Source: Mimachlamys varia
Lineage: Eukaryota > Mollusca > Bivalvia > Pectinida > Pectinidae
Reading direction: 5' to 3'
Length of the DNA stretch: 64,000 nt
NCBI GenBank assembly: GCA_947623455.1
Contig: OX392534.1
Coordinates: 10,426,001-10,490,000, forward strand
In this document: positions 30,840 to 45,800 of the stretch, in pieces
Layout: every line of letters starts with the position of its first letter
How positions within the stretch are numbered: position 1 is the first letter of the stretch
Position numbers and translations under genes: made by a program
Notes under the pieces: generated by a model
What the model was told of the DNA's origin: nothing
Databases searched by the model: none
What the model saw: only the letters and a program-made list of their open reading frames with translations

Positions 30840-33800
30840 CTGCAAAATAAATACATACTGACAATGTCCTGTTCCCTGGCTTTAAATAATATAAAACATG
30901 GTACACTATATGGTACACTATATGGTACACTATATGGTACACTCGTGACTTCTAGTTGCGTGTCCATTCATTCATTCATAAACAAAACGACCGGAACAGT
31001 ATCTGTTTGCTGCAAAGTGTGACAGCTTTAAACGCGATGATAGAGCATGCAAATATTTCCAGATGAGATTATATCCGGAACATATGACACCCAGAACAGG
31101 CTTACAGTAGCGGTAACATTTTTTAACCTATTTACAGATATAGTGATATCAAGAATACAGACGCGGTGATATCTGAAACTGACTTACAGACGCGGTAATA
31201 TTTGAAACTGACTTACAGACGCGGTGATATCTGGAACCGACTTATAGACGCGGTGATATCTGAAACTGACTTACAGACGCGGTGATATCTGGAACCGACT
31301 TATAGACGCGGTGATATCTGGAACTGACTTGCAGACGCGGTGATACAAAACAGACTTACAGACGCGGTGATATCTGGAACCGACTTATAGACGCGGTGAT
31401 ATCTGGAACCGACTAACAGACGCGGTGATATCTGGAACCGACTTACAGACGCGGTGATATCAAAATCAGACTTGCAGACGCCGTGATATCTGGAACCGAC
31501 TTGCAGAGGCGCTGATATCTGAATCAAGCTAGCTGATGCGATGATATATGTAACAGTCTTATCCGAAACAGACTTACAGACGCGGCGACATCTATATCAG
31601 ACTTGTTGATATCTGAAACAGGTCTCGTTAGCCGTGATATCCAAATAATCTTAAATCCTAGGTGAAACTTGAAACAGCCTAACAGGCACATTGGTATCGG
31701 GCATAGATATACTTATATTTGACTGACAAACGGATCCCTACCCACTGATAATGGCGAAGAGCAATGACTCATGGAAACATTCCAGCGGACGAGACCGACG
31801 AGCCCATACGGTGGGAAGGCTGAGAGAGGCGTCGGATTGTATAACTTCGGACCTCTAAACTGGGTAGACACATCACAGACCCTCGCTTGTCTCTCGCGTT
31901 CAATGTATCACACTGAAGGTAACGCACTGATTATTGTAGTACAACCACGGAATTAGTTACTACATATCTTGTTTACTCACACGGCTGTTGGGTTTGATTA
32001 GAAAATGTGTTCGGAGAATATAATTTGACAGTTTAACAGAGTAGCAATTCTATACTGACTCATTCAATTTCGACCGAAGAAATCCTTTACACCTTGTATA
32101 TATTAGAGTTGCCAGTATATCAAATATAATCGTATTCCCACACAAGCAATTTACACATGTAGTCATCAGTTTTGAGTGTTGTGTCAAACAATTACTCACT
32201 TTGTTTCCAGTCACAGCAACTTCCAACGCCATTCCATTACCAGGAAGAAAGCCGTACGGCTTACACTGAAACGTGGAACCAATAACAATGAAAGGCAGTG
32301 TACTCTGAATTACACTAGTATATCAATCCACCAATGTATAATTCATCCACCGATAATCTGTGACTTACACCAGTTTATGAATCCACCAATGTAAAACTGA
32401 TCCACTGATAATCTGTGACTTACACTAGTTTATCAATCCACCAATGTATAATTCATCCACCGATAATCTATGACTTACACTAGTTTATCAATCCACCAAT
32501 GTATAATTCATCCACTGATAATCTATGACTTACACTAGTTTATCAATCCACCAATGTATAATTCATCCACTGATAATCTATGACTTACACTAGTTTATCA
32601 ATCCACCAATGTAAAACTGATCCACTGATAGTCTGTGACTTACATTAGTTTATCAATCAACAAATGCATCGAATCATTTGTTATGTTATTAATAAACATA
32701 TTTATTATTTTTACCGTCATATCGTAATCGATAAACAAATCTCAATGGCTGACAACAAAATTGACACATAGTTAAACATATCCCACTGTAAAATCTATAC
32801 GTCTGCAGTGTAAAGTTTACACATATAAAATCGATATAGCATTTATGTAATGTTTACACTTCCAAATCGAAATATGAATAATGTACGACTGTCACTGTAA
32901 ATCCGATAAACCAACGATTCACACTCAATTAATACAATTCAATTGATACGCCAATTCTTATTATTCTGTAAGACAGTAATGTAAAGTTTCGACAGTTTAT
33001 TCAATCACAACTATATTGTTCTTTAGATATTGATTTAAAAATCGTAGAATAAGTAAAAATGCTAAAAGAATTCAAAAGAAAATCGAACAAATATACATTG
33101 TGCATAAATATTATACCGTTTTTGTCTGATCAACTTTTATTAAGAAATCCTTATTACTTGAACTGTATCCATACACAAAATAAAGCGACCTTCTTAGATA
33201 CGAACAAAACTAAGTAAACGTCACGAAGACACCATAACCCCTTATTTTGTTTATCAGAAAATAAATCTATAATAATTCATATCAAAACCCCTTTTTATGT
33301 TACACCAAGCGTATCTTCTTGAAAAAATACCGACATATAAAGGACAAAACAAAAACACAAACATCAATGTCTTTAACATTTATTTGTGAATTACGCAGAC
33401 GTAGGCTAAATTCCTTCACTACAATAACGTTAAAGTTATCTCCCCTGTTTTTTCGGAAGAATAAAAACAAAATATATGACCATTGTCATCAAAATTTGCC
33501 AGGAATTTCTGCAATCAAAACACTTGATTCGTTCACATTTGTGTTTTAGTACTTCTCGACAACGACTTGATAAATGATGTTTAAATGCCAATGTGGATAG
33601 TTAAGAGTTAGAACAAAAATGCTTCATGGACGGTTAATTGGATGGCAGCAGGAGACACTTGGATAAATGGTATAGTTTCGAGACTTCATTATAAAGTAAG
33701 CATGTCTGTTAATATATTGTACGGGGATATATTATTCAACACCGTTATCTTATAACTGAATGGGATACATTTGTAACTTTATCAAAATCACAATCAGCAA

Positions 33801-36800
33801 ATCAAACTACATTTTCTATAATTTTCCATAATTTTAATCAGTGTCACACTTACCTTTTGAAATCTGACAATATCTGTTAATGGAATAACTATATTCTTCG
33901 GGGACGGAGAATTTTTCCTTTCAAAGCAAATAAAACTGAAAAAGAACAGAATCGTCTTTCATTTCATTGTATTTATGTGAATAAATATTCATATAACTTA
34001 TGATTGAGTTTCGTTATCCATAACATGAGTCAAGTCACACTTAAACACTAAGTAATGTTATGTAATGTAATGATTTCTAAAGGAATTCAAGCTTTTTTGA
34101 TAAACATTCATTATATAATAGCTTTAAATTATAAATAACAATTTTTCTGGACTAAATAACCTTCCCAGTAATAGATCAACATAAGATAGAAAGCGATTTT
34201 GAAGTATTTGTTAAATAATTAAATCTCAATTGAGTCATTATCAATACTTAATGATTTGTCACAACAGGGTAATTTACTACGATGTTCTGTATCACCTTTT
34301 TGTGAGATATATTTTGCCATTCTTCAATCCTGCTGCAAACGCCTTGTCCTTATTTATCAAAGTACATCGTCGACCACCTTTCCAGCCTGCGATAATTAAG
34401 GCGAGAGGAATATTAAATATAGAGAATCAAGGTGCTTCAAATTTTACGGACAGGTTTTTATTCAACACACCTAAATTTTGTATTTGGTGATGGGAACTTG
34501 GGAGATATTTCTGTTTTGCTTGATATCTGCTCCATTTATGTATTGTTTTTATCAATCGCCATTGTTTGCAATTTTGATCTGTCGTGTTGCTGCTGTTCGA
34601 CTGAAAGTCTCTGCTGAAGTCAAAACTGTCGGGGGAGGGGGGGGGGGAGGGGGAGTGATACCGTTCATGAAAAGCATTGCAGTGGGGGAAAATTAGAGTG
34701 TCCGTTAACCTTTCTCAGAGTGACATGCACAATGGCATCTTGTCGTGGTCAGAAATGCATCCTACCAATTATTGACTGGCCTGGTAAGTGTTAAAGGGTG
34801 GATAGAATGACACATAGGTCATAACATTCGACTCGCCTCTTTGGAACCGATGCAGCAGAGTACAAATGTACATAAAATAGAATAGCCTAGCATAGGGATG
34901 CTGTCGGAGGGGTGTAAAAGTGTTTACGTATCGGTATTGTGAGGGAGGTCAGAGGGAGTGATAATTCAAAGGCTGGCATGGTAATACAATGTAGGTCATA
35001 TCAGGGATAGTGTACCTGATAACGGGGATTCCGCCAGAGGGAGTGAAAACAGTTCACAGAACTGCTTGTCCTGGTTTGTAACTTCCGTTTCACAGCCTTC
35101 TATCTCACTCCCTGACTCCACAAATACGTACTGCAACGAAACGTAGAACTGCAATATTTAGAAACTGACCGGAAAGCTAAATGTAATGTTTGATATCTGA
35201 AATATATTAAATCCATCCATCAATTGGACGGCTTTATATGTATTAGCCTTATACAAGCCAACAAAAGTCGTGCGTACTGAAGTGTCAGGTATAACTAAAA
35301 GTCGATTTTTTACCTCAGTTTTCTAAACAGAAACTTGATATTAACATCCCCCTGAGTTCTCCGTGAGAATGTAGGAAAATAAGACAAGATACTTTGGAGT
35401 TGTGTGATCTGTTTCGCTAATGACACCACCATGTGACCAGCATTTTACTGAACCCTTGTAGCAAGCTTGCCCATAGGATGTCGCCATCCATTACAGAACA
35501 CTGAATACATAACCTGAACATGGGTATGCCTTACTTTGGTCAGCTCTGTTTTTATACACTCTTGTTGATACTGCACGTCGGTCGGTAAAGACATCCAGAT
35601 CTTATACGATGAATCATATTTTCGTTTGAGTCGTGGATACTTGTTGTAGAAGTAGTTAATAATGAATAGCTTCACTCCAAATGCTAATCCTAAACGTAAA
35701 AAGGCACGTGTGTATAAAAAAACCAAATAATACACATGCATACAATATGAAAATGAATTTATCAAAAAATGTGTTGGCGAATATAAAAACATTACATTAG
35801 CTTAGTTATATATAATACTCCGCAAAACATGTACAACGATGTTTAAAATATTTAAATTACGTTTCTTTCAATATTAGTTGAAGTGGCTGGAGTAGAAACC
35901 CGATGCATGATGGGATGCTTCTGACTTTAAGAGGAACATTATGTCACATCCTCTTACACTTGAGGTTATTGAAGAGAGTGTAACACAGCAATGTGGTGCA
36001 TATATCAAACATATTCGATTGAAATAAATTCTTATTTTCAAAGTATCATCATTGTTAGTTTATATTACATTCGCTCATTCCTTTTATCCGAGGTTTAAAC
36101 AGTTTCATGGTTGTCATCATGATCCCATTGGGAAATATTCTGTAATTGTTTGACATAAAGGTGGACATGTTCTAATACGCTCATCAGGGTGTCATACTGT
36201 TATGTCTCATTTTGAGGACACTTATTTGGAAGTGACTTGGATTTGCATGGAGGGTGTCGTTGGTGAACCAAAAGACATTTGCAATTCCGGAACAGGCGGT
36301 CTAGTGCAAATGTGTTCATGTTTATATTCCATTGTTCACATTTTGCCCTTTGTCAAGTCTATTTTTGACTTCAGATTATATCTTTGATTATTGACTTATT
36401 TCTACACCACTTTAAGGCAGTCGGGTATATGACTAACTACAGGAAGACTTACCTCCAAGTTTGAAGAGATACATGGACGGTAAGAAACAGGAGACTATGA
36501 AGACAAACATCAGTCCTGTGAACAGCTGACGTGTAGCTTGGTGTCGCCAAGTCAGTAAACTATACAAAGATAACACGACTATGACACATGCATATATACA
36601 CTAAATATGCATCATTTAAGGCATTTACATATGTGGAGTACCGTGTAAATGTTAATGCAATCAAAGAACATACTCTTCTTATCTTGTACGTTTTCAGTGG
36701 GCTCAAATTAAATATTTCCTTTTTTCAAATCCACCCCCACAACCCCCTCCTCCCCCCTAATTTAATCGAATTCGAGTCGTATTATTGTTTTGATGACGCT

Positions 36801-39800
36801 TCGGTATTCTCAGATTCGTTTTACATAGCACCATCTCCATTGGCTATTGTAACTTCGACTTTTCATTCATGAGACTCGACCAATTTTGTGTAAAACTAAA
36901 TTTCAATCTATGGCTAAATATAGATTATATCTTATCAGCACTATTCGGAGACATTTTATGCTTTGAACGATTGAATGGCAATCCCAATCTGCCATCACAA
37001 AGTCCTTTACCACAGACGCACGGACGGACAGACACACGGACCATCTTTTCACTGATATAACACCTACTCAACCTCTACAGGGGGCGAGCGGGTAATTATA
37101 ATAATTGTGGTTACAGAAAAAAATTATTATATATTCAATTAACCTAGATGTTGGTAAATATTTACAATAATTAAATTTTGAGATGGCGTTTTACGTAGAA
37201 GTATTGGTGTGGCTCCTGTTGTGTATGTCGTAAAAGAATTTACTTCTGTGATGTAGTTAGTCGTGATAGTAGGTAAATAGTACAGAGTCGTAACACTAAA
37301 ATGTTGAGTTTGTTACACCAAATGGTAATAATTTTATCCCAACTTTCGATTCGTAATAATGATAATAATAATTCGAGTTTCTCTCCCAACGTATATGTCG
37401 TCCCAAAACGGTTCACAAATTATTATCCGTGATTATAGGGCCTTAGCAATCAGCCAATATCATTCTAAAATCCTTCGTGAGCATACAATCGGTGCTGCCA
37501 TTTCGACGCCCAAAGCTAGCATTCTGCAATATCTGCACTGCATTGCACTGCCTAACTACGTACTAATTTATAGCTGAGTTAACTGAAACAAGCGGAGTAA
37601 TGTATCTTGCTGAAGGATACAACGAAAGTGCCAACCGTATGTTGTATACTTGTAAAATGTTGCATTGTACAGTGTGTCTATAGAATTGAATTGTGGTATA
37701 CACCGTGTTTAGCACCAGCATCTATTAAAGTGCACCGCAGTAGTATAAACAAACCTGTCTGTTACTGTAAAAAGGAAAACGTTTTTTCTCTCAAGTGATT
37801 TAATCCAAATACACTTACCTTTTTACTTTTTCGAGGCTATCAGCAGCATCTTTAAGACCATTCTGAGATTTTAAAACACACACTATTAAGAATGACGTTT
37901 CCATCTGATTGAAATATGTATATATGTCAGTAATCGAGCTTTCAACAGACACGTTGAAAGCAATTACATTGTATGTTACACAAACATATTCGACTGAAAT
38001 GTACCCATTTGACAATACGCTTGAACAATATTTAACAAAGTACTCAAGAATCCATATCATGCAAAGCACATCGTAAAAAACGTGATACTGATGGAATCGC
38101 ATTTTGCAACTCAAAGTTTTGTATATATTAACATGATCTAAAGAATACGGTCAGTATATAACGATACATTTGTTAAGTGTACAGTTTATTACATAATTGA
38201 ATTTTTACAAAGTTTCCTTTAACGATGGTTTCTTAACAAACATTGAAATTCTAGCAATGCTGATCAGTAAATTATAAAGGCCGTTCCATGGTATTCTGTG
38301 GAGTCCGGGAGGTAGTAATTAGTCGGGGCCTAATTGTCTTTCCTGCTATTGTGATCATAGGAAGATTACAACAAGAGGCCCATGGGCCTAAATGGTCATC
38401 TGACAATTGCAAACACTTATAGCAGGGACACACCCCTTAGTTCAAAAGTGTTCAAACCAGCATCATACCTTATTATATACATGTGCATACAGTATTATGC
38501 ATGGTTTTCATTTATGTACAGTATACATGAAAAATATTTTTAAAAATATTTGGTAGGCTATGCCAATATTTAATTTATTGTTATTTGGAAAAATCATATT
38601 TCAATGTTGGAATGACAGGTCGTTTTATTTCCATTGAATTTGGAGTATTACACATATTCTCAGAAAAAGGATTGTTTGAAATAGTACTGAATACTGAAAT
38701 ACTTTTGGTACTGTATACAATTATATGAACGCATGCTTTTGTTTTTTATTAATGATATTACAATTTAACAGAGGTGTACCACCTTATCATTGTATAGAAA
38801 AATCAAAATGCACATTACTGATAATGGCCTTACAAGTGCTCCATGCAAACTGGCCAAACTACATGTACAGTACCCCTTTTATCTCCCATCTGGCCCATAT
38901 AGTGTTGGTCAGTCTCTTTATTTAAGATGATTGCTTTCCCAAAATGGGATTGATGTGCTATATCTGCTAAATTCTCCACATACAGGAATTAGGATTTAAA
39001 CATTAATACTTTTCCACTTTCACAGTGCCCTGAAGACCAGTCTCCTGTATGTTAAATATGATTGTTCTTCTTCAATTACATTTGAAGTAAAGCTGAGAAA
39101 GGATTTGGGGCCCCGCCCCTCTGGCCTCTGGGACCAGATCAGTCGCATTTATATAAAATCTTATCACCTTCCCCCAATGATGCTTCACATTAAATTTGGT
39201 GCTGATCGATTCAAGCATTAAGGAGGAGGAGGATTTTAAAGCAAAAACTCAGCAAAGTTCCCCTTTTGGGGCCCCGCCCCTTTGGTCCCAGGGGTCTGAT
39301 TAGCCTCATTTATATAAAATCTGATCGCCATCCCCAAATGATGTTTCACACTAAATTTGGATGCAATCCATTCAAGTAATAAGGAGGAGTAGGAATTTAA
39401 AGCAAAAATTCAGCACAGTTCCCTTTTTGGGCCCCGCCCCTCTGGCCCCAGGGGTCGGATCAGCCTCATTTATAAAAAATCTGATCGCCCTCCCCGAATG
39501 ATTCTTCTCACCAAATTTGGATGCAATCCATTCAAGCATTAAGAAGGAGTATAGGATTTTAAAGCAAAAATTCAGCAAAGTTCCCCTTTTGGGGCCCCGC
39601 CCCTCTTGCCCCAAGGGTTGGATCAGCCTCATTTATATAAAATCTGATCGCCCTCCCCAAATGATGCTTCACATCAAATTTGGATGCAATCCATTCAAGC
39701 ATTAAGGAGGAGTAGGATTTTAAAGCAAAAATTCAGCAAAGTCCCCTTTTGGAGGCCCCGCCCCTATGGCCCCAGGGGTCGGATCAGCCTCATTTATATA

Positions 39801-42800
39801 AAATCTGATCGCCCTCCCCAAATGATGCTTCACATCAAATTTGGATGCAATCCATTCAAGCATTAAGGAGGAGTAGGATTTTAAAGGAAAAATTCAGCAA
39901 AGTCCCCTTTTTGAGGCCCCGCCCCAATGGCCCCAGGGGTCGGATCAGCCTCATTTATATAAAATCTGATCGCCCTCCCCAAATGATGTTTCACACCAAA
40001 TTTGGATGCAATCCATTCAAGTATTAAGGAGGAGTAGGAATTTAAAGCAAAAATTCAGCAAAGTTCCCCTTTTGGGGCCCTACCCCTCTGGCCCCAGGAG
40101 TCGGATCAGCCTCATATATATAAAATCTGATCGCCCTCCCCAAATGATGCTTCACACCAAATTTGGATGTAATCCATTTAAGTATTAAGGAGGAGTAGGA
40201 ATTTAAAGCAAAAATTCAGCAAAGTTCCCCTTTTCGGGCCCCGCCCCTCTGGCCCCAGGGGTTCGATCAGCCTCATTTATATAAAATCTGATCGCCATCC
40301 CCAAATGATGTTTCACACTAAATTTGGATGCAATCCATTCAAGTAATAAGGAGGAGTAGGAATTTAAAGCAAAAATTCAGCAAAGTTCCCTTTTTGGGCC
40401 CCGCCCCTCTGGCCCCAGGGGTCGGATCAGCCTCATTTATAAAAAATCTGATCGCCCTCCCCGAATGATTCTTCTCACCAAATTTGGATGCAATCCATTC
40501 AAGCATTAAGAAGGAGTATAGGATTTTAAAGCAAAAATTCAGCAAAGTTCCCCTTTTGGGGCCCCGCCCCTCTGGCCCCAAGGGTTGGATCAGCCTCATT
40601 TATATAAAATCTGATCGCCCTCCCCAAATGATGCTTCACACCAAATTTGGATGTAATCCATTTAAGTATTAAGGAGGAGTAGGAATTTAAAGCAAAAATT
40701 CAGCAAAGTTCCCCTTTTCGGGCCCCGCCCCTCTGGCCCCAGGGGTTCGATCAGCCTCATTTATATAAAATCTGATCGCCATCCCCAAATGATGTTTCAC
40801 ACTAAATTTGGATGCAATCCATTCAAGTAATAAGGAGGAGTAGGAATTTAAAGCAAAAATTCAGCAAAGTTCCCTTTTTGGGCCCCGCCCCTCTGGCCCC
40901 AGGGGTCGGATCAGCCTCATTTATAAAAAATCTGATCGCCCTCCCCGAATGATTCTTCTCACCAAATTTGGATGCAATCCATTCAAGCATTAAGAAGGAG
41001 TATAGGATTTTAAAGCAAAAATTCAGCAAAGTTCCCCTTTTGGGGCCCCGCCCCTCTGGCCCCAAGGGTTGGATCAGCCTCATTTATATAAAATCTGATC
41101 GCCCTCCCCAAATGATGCTTCACATCAAATTTGGATGCAATCCATTCAAGCATTAAGGAGGAGTAGGATTTTAAAGCAAAAATTCAGCAAAGTCCCCTTT
41201 TGGAGGCCCCGCCCCTATGGCCCCAAGGGTTGGATCAGCCTCATTTATATAAAATCTGATCGCCCTCCCCAAATGATGCTTCACATCAAATTTGGATGCA
41301 ATCCATTCAAGCATTAAGGAGGAGTAGGATTTTAAAGCAAAAATTCAGCAAAGTCCCCTTTTGGAGGCCCCGCCCCTATGGCCCCAAGGGTTGGATCAGC
41401 CTCATTTATTTAAAATCTGATCGCCCTCCCCAAATGATGCTTCACATCAAATTTGGATGCAATCCATTCAAGCATTAAGGAGGAGTAGGATTTTAAAGCA
41501 AAATTCAGCAAAGTCCCCTTTTGGAGGCCCCGCCCCTATAACCCCAAGGGTTGGATCAGCCTCATTTATATAAAATCTGATCGCCCTCCCCAAATGATTC
41601 TTCACATCAAATTTGGATGCAATCCATTCAAGCATTAAGGAGGAGTAGGATTTTAAAGTAAAAATTCAGCAAAGTCCCCTTTTTGAGGCCCCGCCCCTAT
41701 GGCCCCGTGGGTCGGATCAGCCTCATTTATATAAAATCTGATCGCCCTCCCCAAATGATGTTTCACACCAAATTTGGATGCAATCCATTCAAGTATTAAG
41801 GAGGAGTAGGAATTTAAAGCAAAAATTCAGCAAAGTTCGGACGACGACGGACGAAGCACGATGACTATAGGTCATCCTGACCCTTCGGGTCAGATGACCT
41901 AAAAACATATTGCAAAATATCTTTCTGGCTGGCTTATAGACAATTATGTTGCTTTATAGAAAGGACGGTATAGTTGATACTATTCGCGAGGGTTTTAATT
42001 TCGGTAAATTCGCGAATGCATCAAAATTCGCGAAATTTATGACCACGTGAACAGTTTTAGAAGACAGCCATATAATCCAAGTTTCACAATTATTTCTGGT
42101 ACGCGAAAGTATACCCCCGCGAATAAGATTCAGAAAATTATCTAAATGGGGGACAATCACACTGCAATTATATTTTAAAAGCAATCGACTAGCATATCTT
42201 TGCCTGAGGGAGAAAATGGTCAAAATTTAGCAAATTTAATCCCTTTTAAAGGCCCAATATACGTAACTTTCGGCAAAACTTGAAGCGAAAACCATGCCTT
42301 ATAACTTATTATTTTTATAGATTTAGTTAAGATTAACTGATATCAGCAATATTCAAGGTGAATTCTTACGCGGTTACCGGTACAGCAGCAATTGAAACAC
42401 GCTATTTGTAAACACGCGTCCATTTTGAACTATCTTCTAGCTTCGGTTTATTGTTGAAGTGGGCCCCACCTTAGTTATTTCCAAGTTTTTGGATTTTTCT
42501 ATCAAGAGTTTCTTATTAGTTACCGCTCACGTTTACTTCGTTTCAGGCTTATTTCTGCATGGTTATCAACTGGATTTTTTTCAGAATTTTTCAGAATCCC
42601 AAAAAAATCCCGGAAGTTACGTATATTGGGCCTTTAAACCAATATCTAGTAAGTTTCTATAAAATTGTATCTCAATCTATGAAAACACGTTTGGGGAAAA
42701 GATGAAAATACGAATCCTTCAGGTTTTGCATTAAGTGACCAGATATGAACCCCGTGAGAGCTAGTCAAACCTCGAATATTCATTGTTGTATCACAGCTCA

Positions 42801-45800
42801 TGTTTAACACATATATTGATCGAAATCAGAAAGATATTCTCTGGAGATCACTATCTAGTGGTCCTTGAGGCGATGTAAACATTAATCTTCCAGTCTCTTA
42901 TAAATACATAAATGAAGATCTTGAGAAAATGCCCATAAAGATATATCTACTAGTCGCTTCGGGAGATGTAAGCAAATACAAATGTGTGGATCTCTTGAGG
43001 TGATGTAAATAAAGATCTTTTCACCAGTCTCTTAAGGAAATGTACTGTGATAAAGAAGAACCCTGATATGAAAGAATGCAAGATATAAGTGCATGAAAAA
43101 ACATGTTCTCACCTGAACTTTCCTTGCTACTTGTAGCACCAGATTAAACTTGTCTGATATCCCTAGAGTCTCCTCCGGCTGTATTGGAAATATCCACGTT
43201 AATTCAGCGTACACATATATATCCATTTATAAAAAATATTTTATGAAATGATATAAAACAAGACATCCGTATCTATCTTAGTTTACATAAACACACATAA
43301 ATGAACATGTATGATAGCACTTGTATACATGCAATTTAAATCAAGTCGTTGGCATCTGGCGTAGAGTTTATTAACTCCAGATTATATTAATATGGTTTAA
43401 CAAGTCTGCTTTCATCAATTAAGTAGTGTACGACAGTTTCTCTCATATCCCGCCATGTTGGATAGAGGTTGCCCATGTAAGAAAGCTATGTAAGAAAAAT
43501 CTATCTTACATAGCATTTCACGCGACGTGACGTCACAATGGCTCAACATGACGTGACGTCACGAATACGGTAAACTCTGATGCCGGAAAGAGAAAACGAC
43601 GGCGTGATAAAATTAAAACCTTTCACAAAATTTTAACCATAAACACCAGGAAGAGGAGATTAATTTTTCTACGCATGTAGATATTCCACCCTCGGGATCA
43701 CAAAATGTGGTAAAACTCTCGGCAAGCCTCAGGTTTCACCACATTTTGTGACCCCTCGGGTGGAATATCCCTATCCTACATACACGCATATGAACGAGTC
43801 TTATAGTATTCAACAAAACTATTAAGGAAACATTTATATTTTATATGTAGTTACGTACCTTGTCGGGTTCTTTGCCAGAATCGAAGTAGCTAAAAGTTAC
43901 TTTGAAGCCACTGAAAAGAAATTTAATTGACACTTTCAGTCTAGTCACATCATACTTAAATGATATAATCAACTGTACATACATTATAGTACGTAATATC
44001 TTACTATTATATAAACATGTACTACCTCTATTATTTTCCTTACACTACGCTTATCGACATCAAAGTATAATCAACGTGTGTTTGTTTAATCACTAAACCA
44101 ATATGTCCTGCTAGGTACTTTGTCTGCCGACTTTCCATTTTTGGAATACAAATCAAAATCAATGTCGCATTTTTACGGTGATACAGAACAACTTGTGCAA
44201 GATAATAGATCATCACGATTCCAGTGCACAAATGCATACTCGGTCATTTAACATATTGAATAGACGTCAAGTATATCGAACTGGGAGTTGAAAGAACAAC
44301 ATTCATATTCCCGACACTCAAAGAGCTGTGCTCTTATTTAATCGTCCTGTCCAGCTATGGATATGCTACCACTAATACGAAGGCTCTGTACGCGCTTCAG
44401 TAGACTCGTTCGATCGTTTGATCTCCATGACAATAATTATACATAGTTCAGGGGTCCGTACATTGTAAAACTTAAAAGAATGCAACTCATCGAAATAATG
44501 AATATGCATTTATAAACATTACATAGTTCCTATATCAGACCAAATAGACATAATGTATATATATCGCTTTTCTGTTCTTGCAATATGTACCTGTAATATA
44601 CAAACATGAAACCATACATGGATATTATTAATAAGAAAACAATTCTTACTGGTGCTGCAAGTAGGTGACAACAAGTCTACACACAATCAGGAAGACGACA
44701 AGAGGCAGAAGCCAGCCCATCCATACTGTGTACATATATAGCTACAACATAAATGTACCATTCATCATGTGGGGGGAAATAATGTATGAACATCATAAAT
44801 ATAGTCCACAACGTCTATAATATAAAAATATATCTACAAAATATGGCATTATGATAAGAAATGTATCTAAGCTATAAATCTGGTCAACAAAAAGAAAACA
44901 TATCCATTATTTTATCAGATATAGCTAAAGCTTGAATCATCTTGATCATCCTGAATCAATACAGTCCTAAAACAAACATGTAGATTCAGTAATTCCCGTC
45001 GTTCCGTTTTTCGGTGGTTAAACTTACCGTAAACACCAGTACGGTGTAAGATGGCGCGGTCCACGTCAGTAGATTGTGCACGCCTTTCACTGTACTGATG
45101 TAAGGCTTCAGAGCACTACCTACAGGTTGAAACACAGCACAACAATATAGACAAACCTATCACGTTGTTCATACTAGTACAGATGTCATCTTACAGTTAA
45201 GACACACACGAAATTCTACGGCAAATATGGCGGCGAAAGCAACACAATGGAATCTTTGTTCAGCATGAATAACATTGCAAAGTTGTCATGCAGATATTCC
45301 TTGAACGTAGGAAAAGACAACAATGAGCTATGCATATTCTATGAAGAGAAACATGACATTTGTCTACTTTTGTATGCTGTTATTGTAAGTGTCAATTAGC
45401 GTTTTCAAGGTACTACATAACCGCAATTATCTGTTATCATAACCCTCACGTTAATCTAACTTAATATGTTGACATAAAAGTATTGCTTGTTGTTAATGAA
45501 GTACTTTTCTATGCACATTGTAAACGTAGCATGCAAATACTTCGCTAATCTATATGTACATTCACCAATTGGCGTCACTTTAAAATTATCTTTTATCGGT
45601 CATAATTCAGTTGGTTTCATGGTTGACTGAACCAAAAACTGAAATGTTACAACAGTCAAAAACTCAGCTCTCTACTGTGATTGTATGACATGGCAAAAAC
45701 TGTTTGTGTAAGACGACACATACTGAAATGTATGTACATGTATACACTGACTATTATCTAAAATACTTACCAAATCTGTTAATGTTTTCTTTCAAACTAC

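Noticed and set aside
34716..34763. Minus-strand segment reading GCISDHDKMP, at first taken as the start of the GRAMD4 GRAM domain
   Set aside because: It runs into a stop (tga) before the needed donor, whereas 34296-34386 gives a full phase-consistent GRAM exon with a better match.
39372..41478. Repeated 60-86-codon ORFs on both strands
   Set aside because: They recur every 161 or 484 bp with the pearl-like units and have no independent coding signal.
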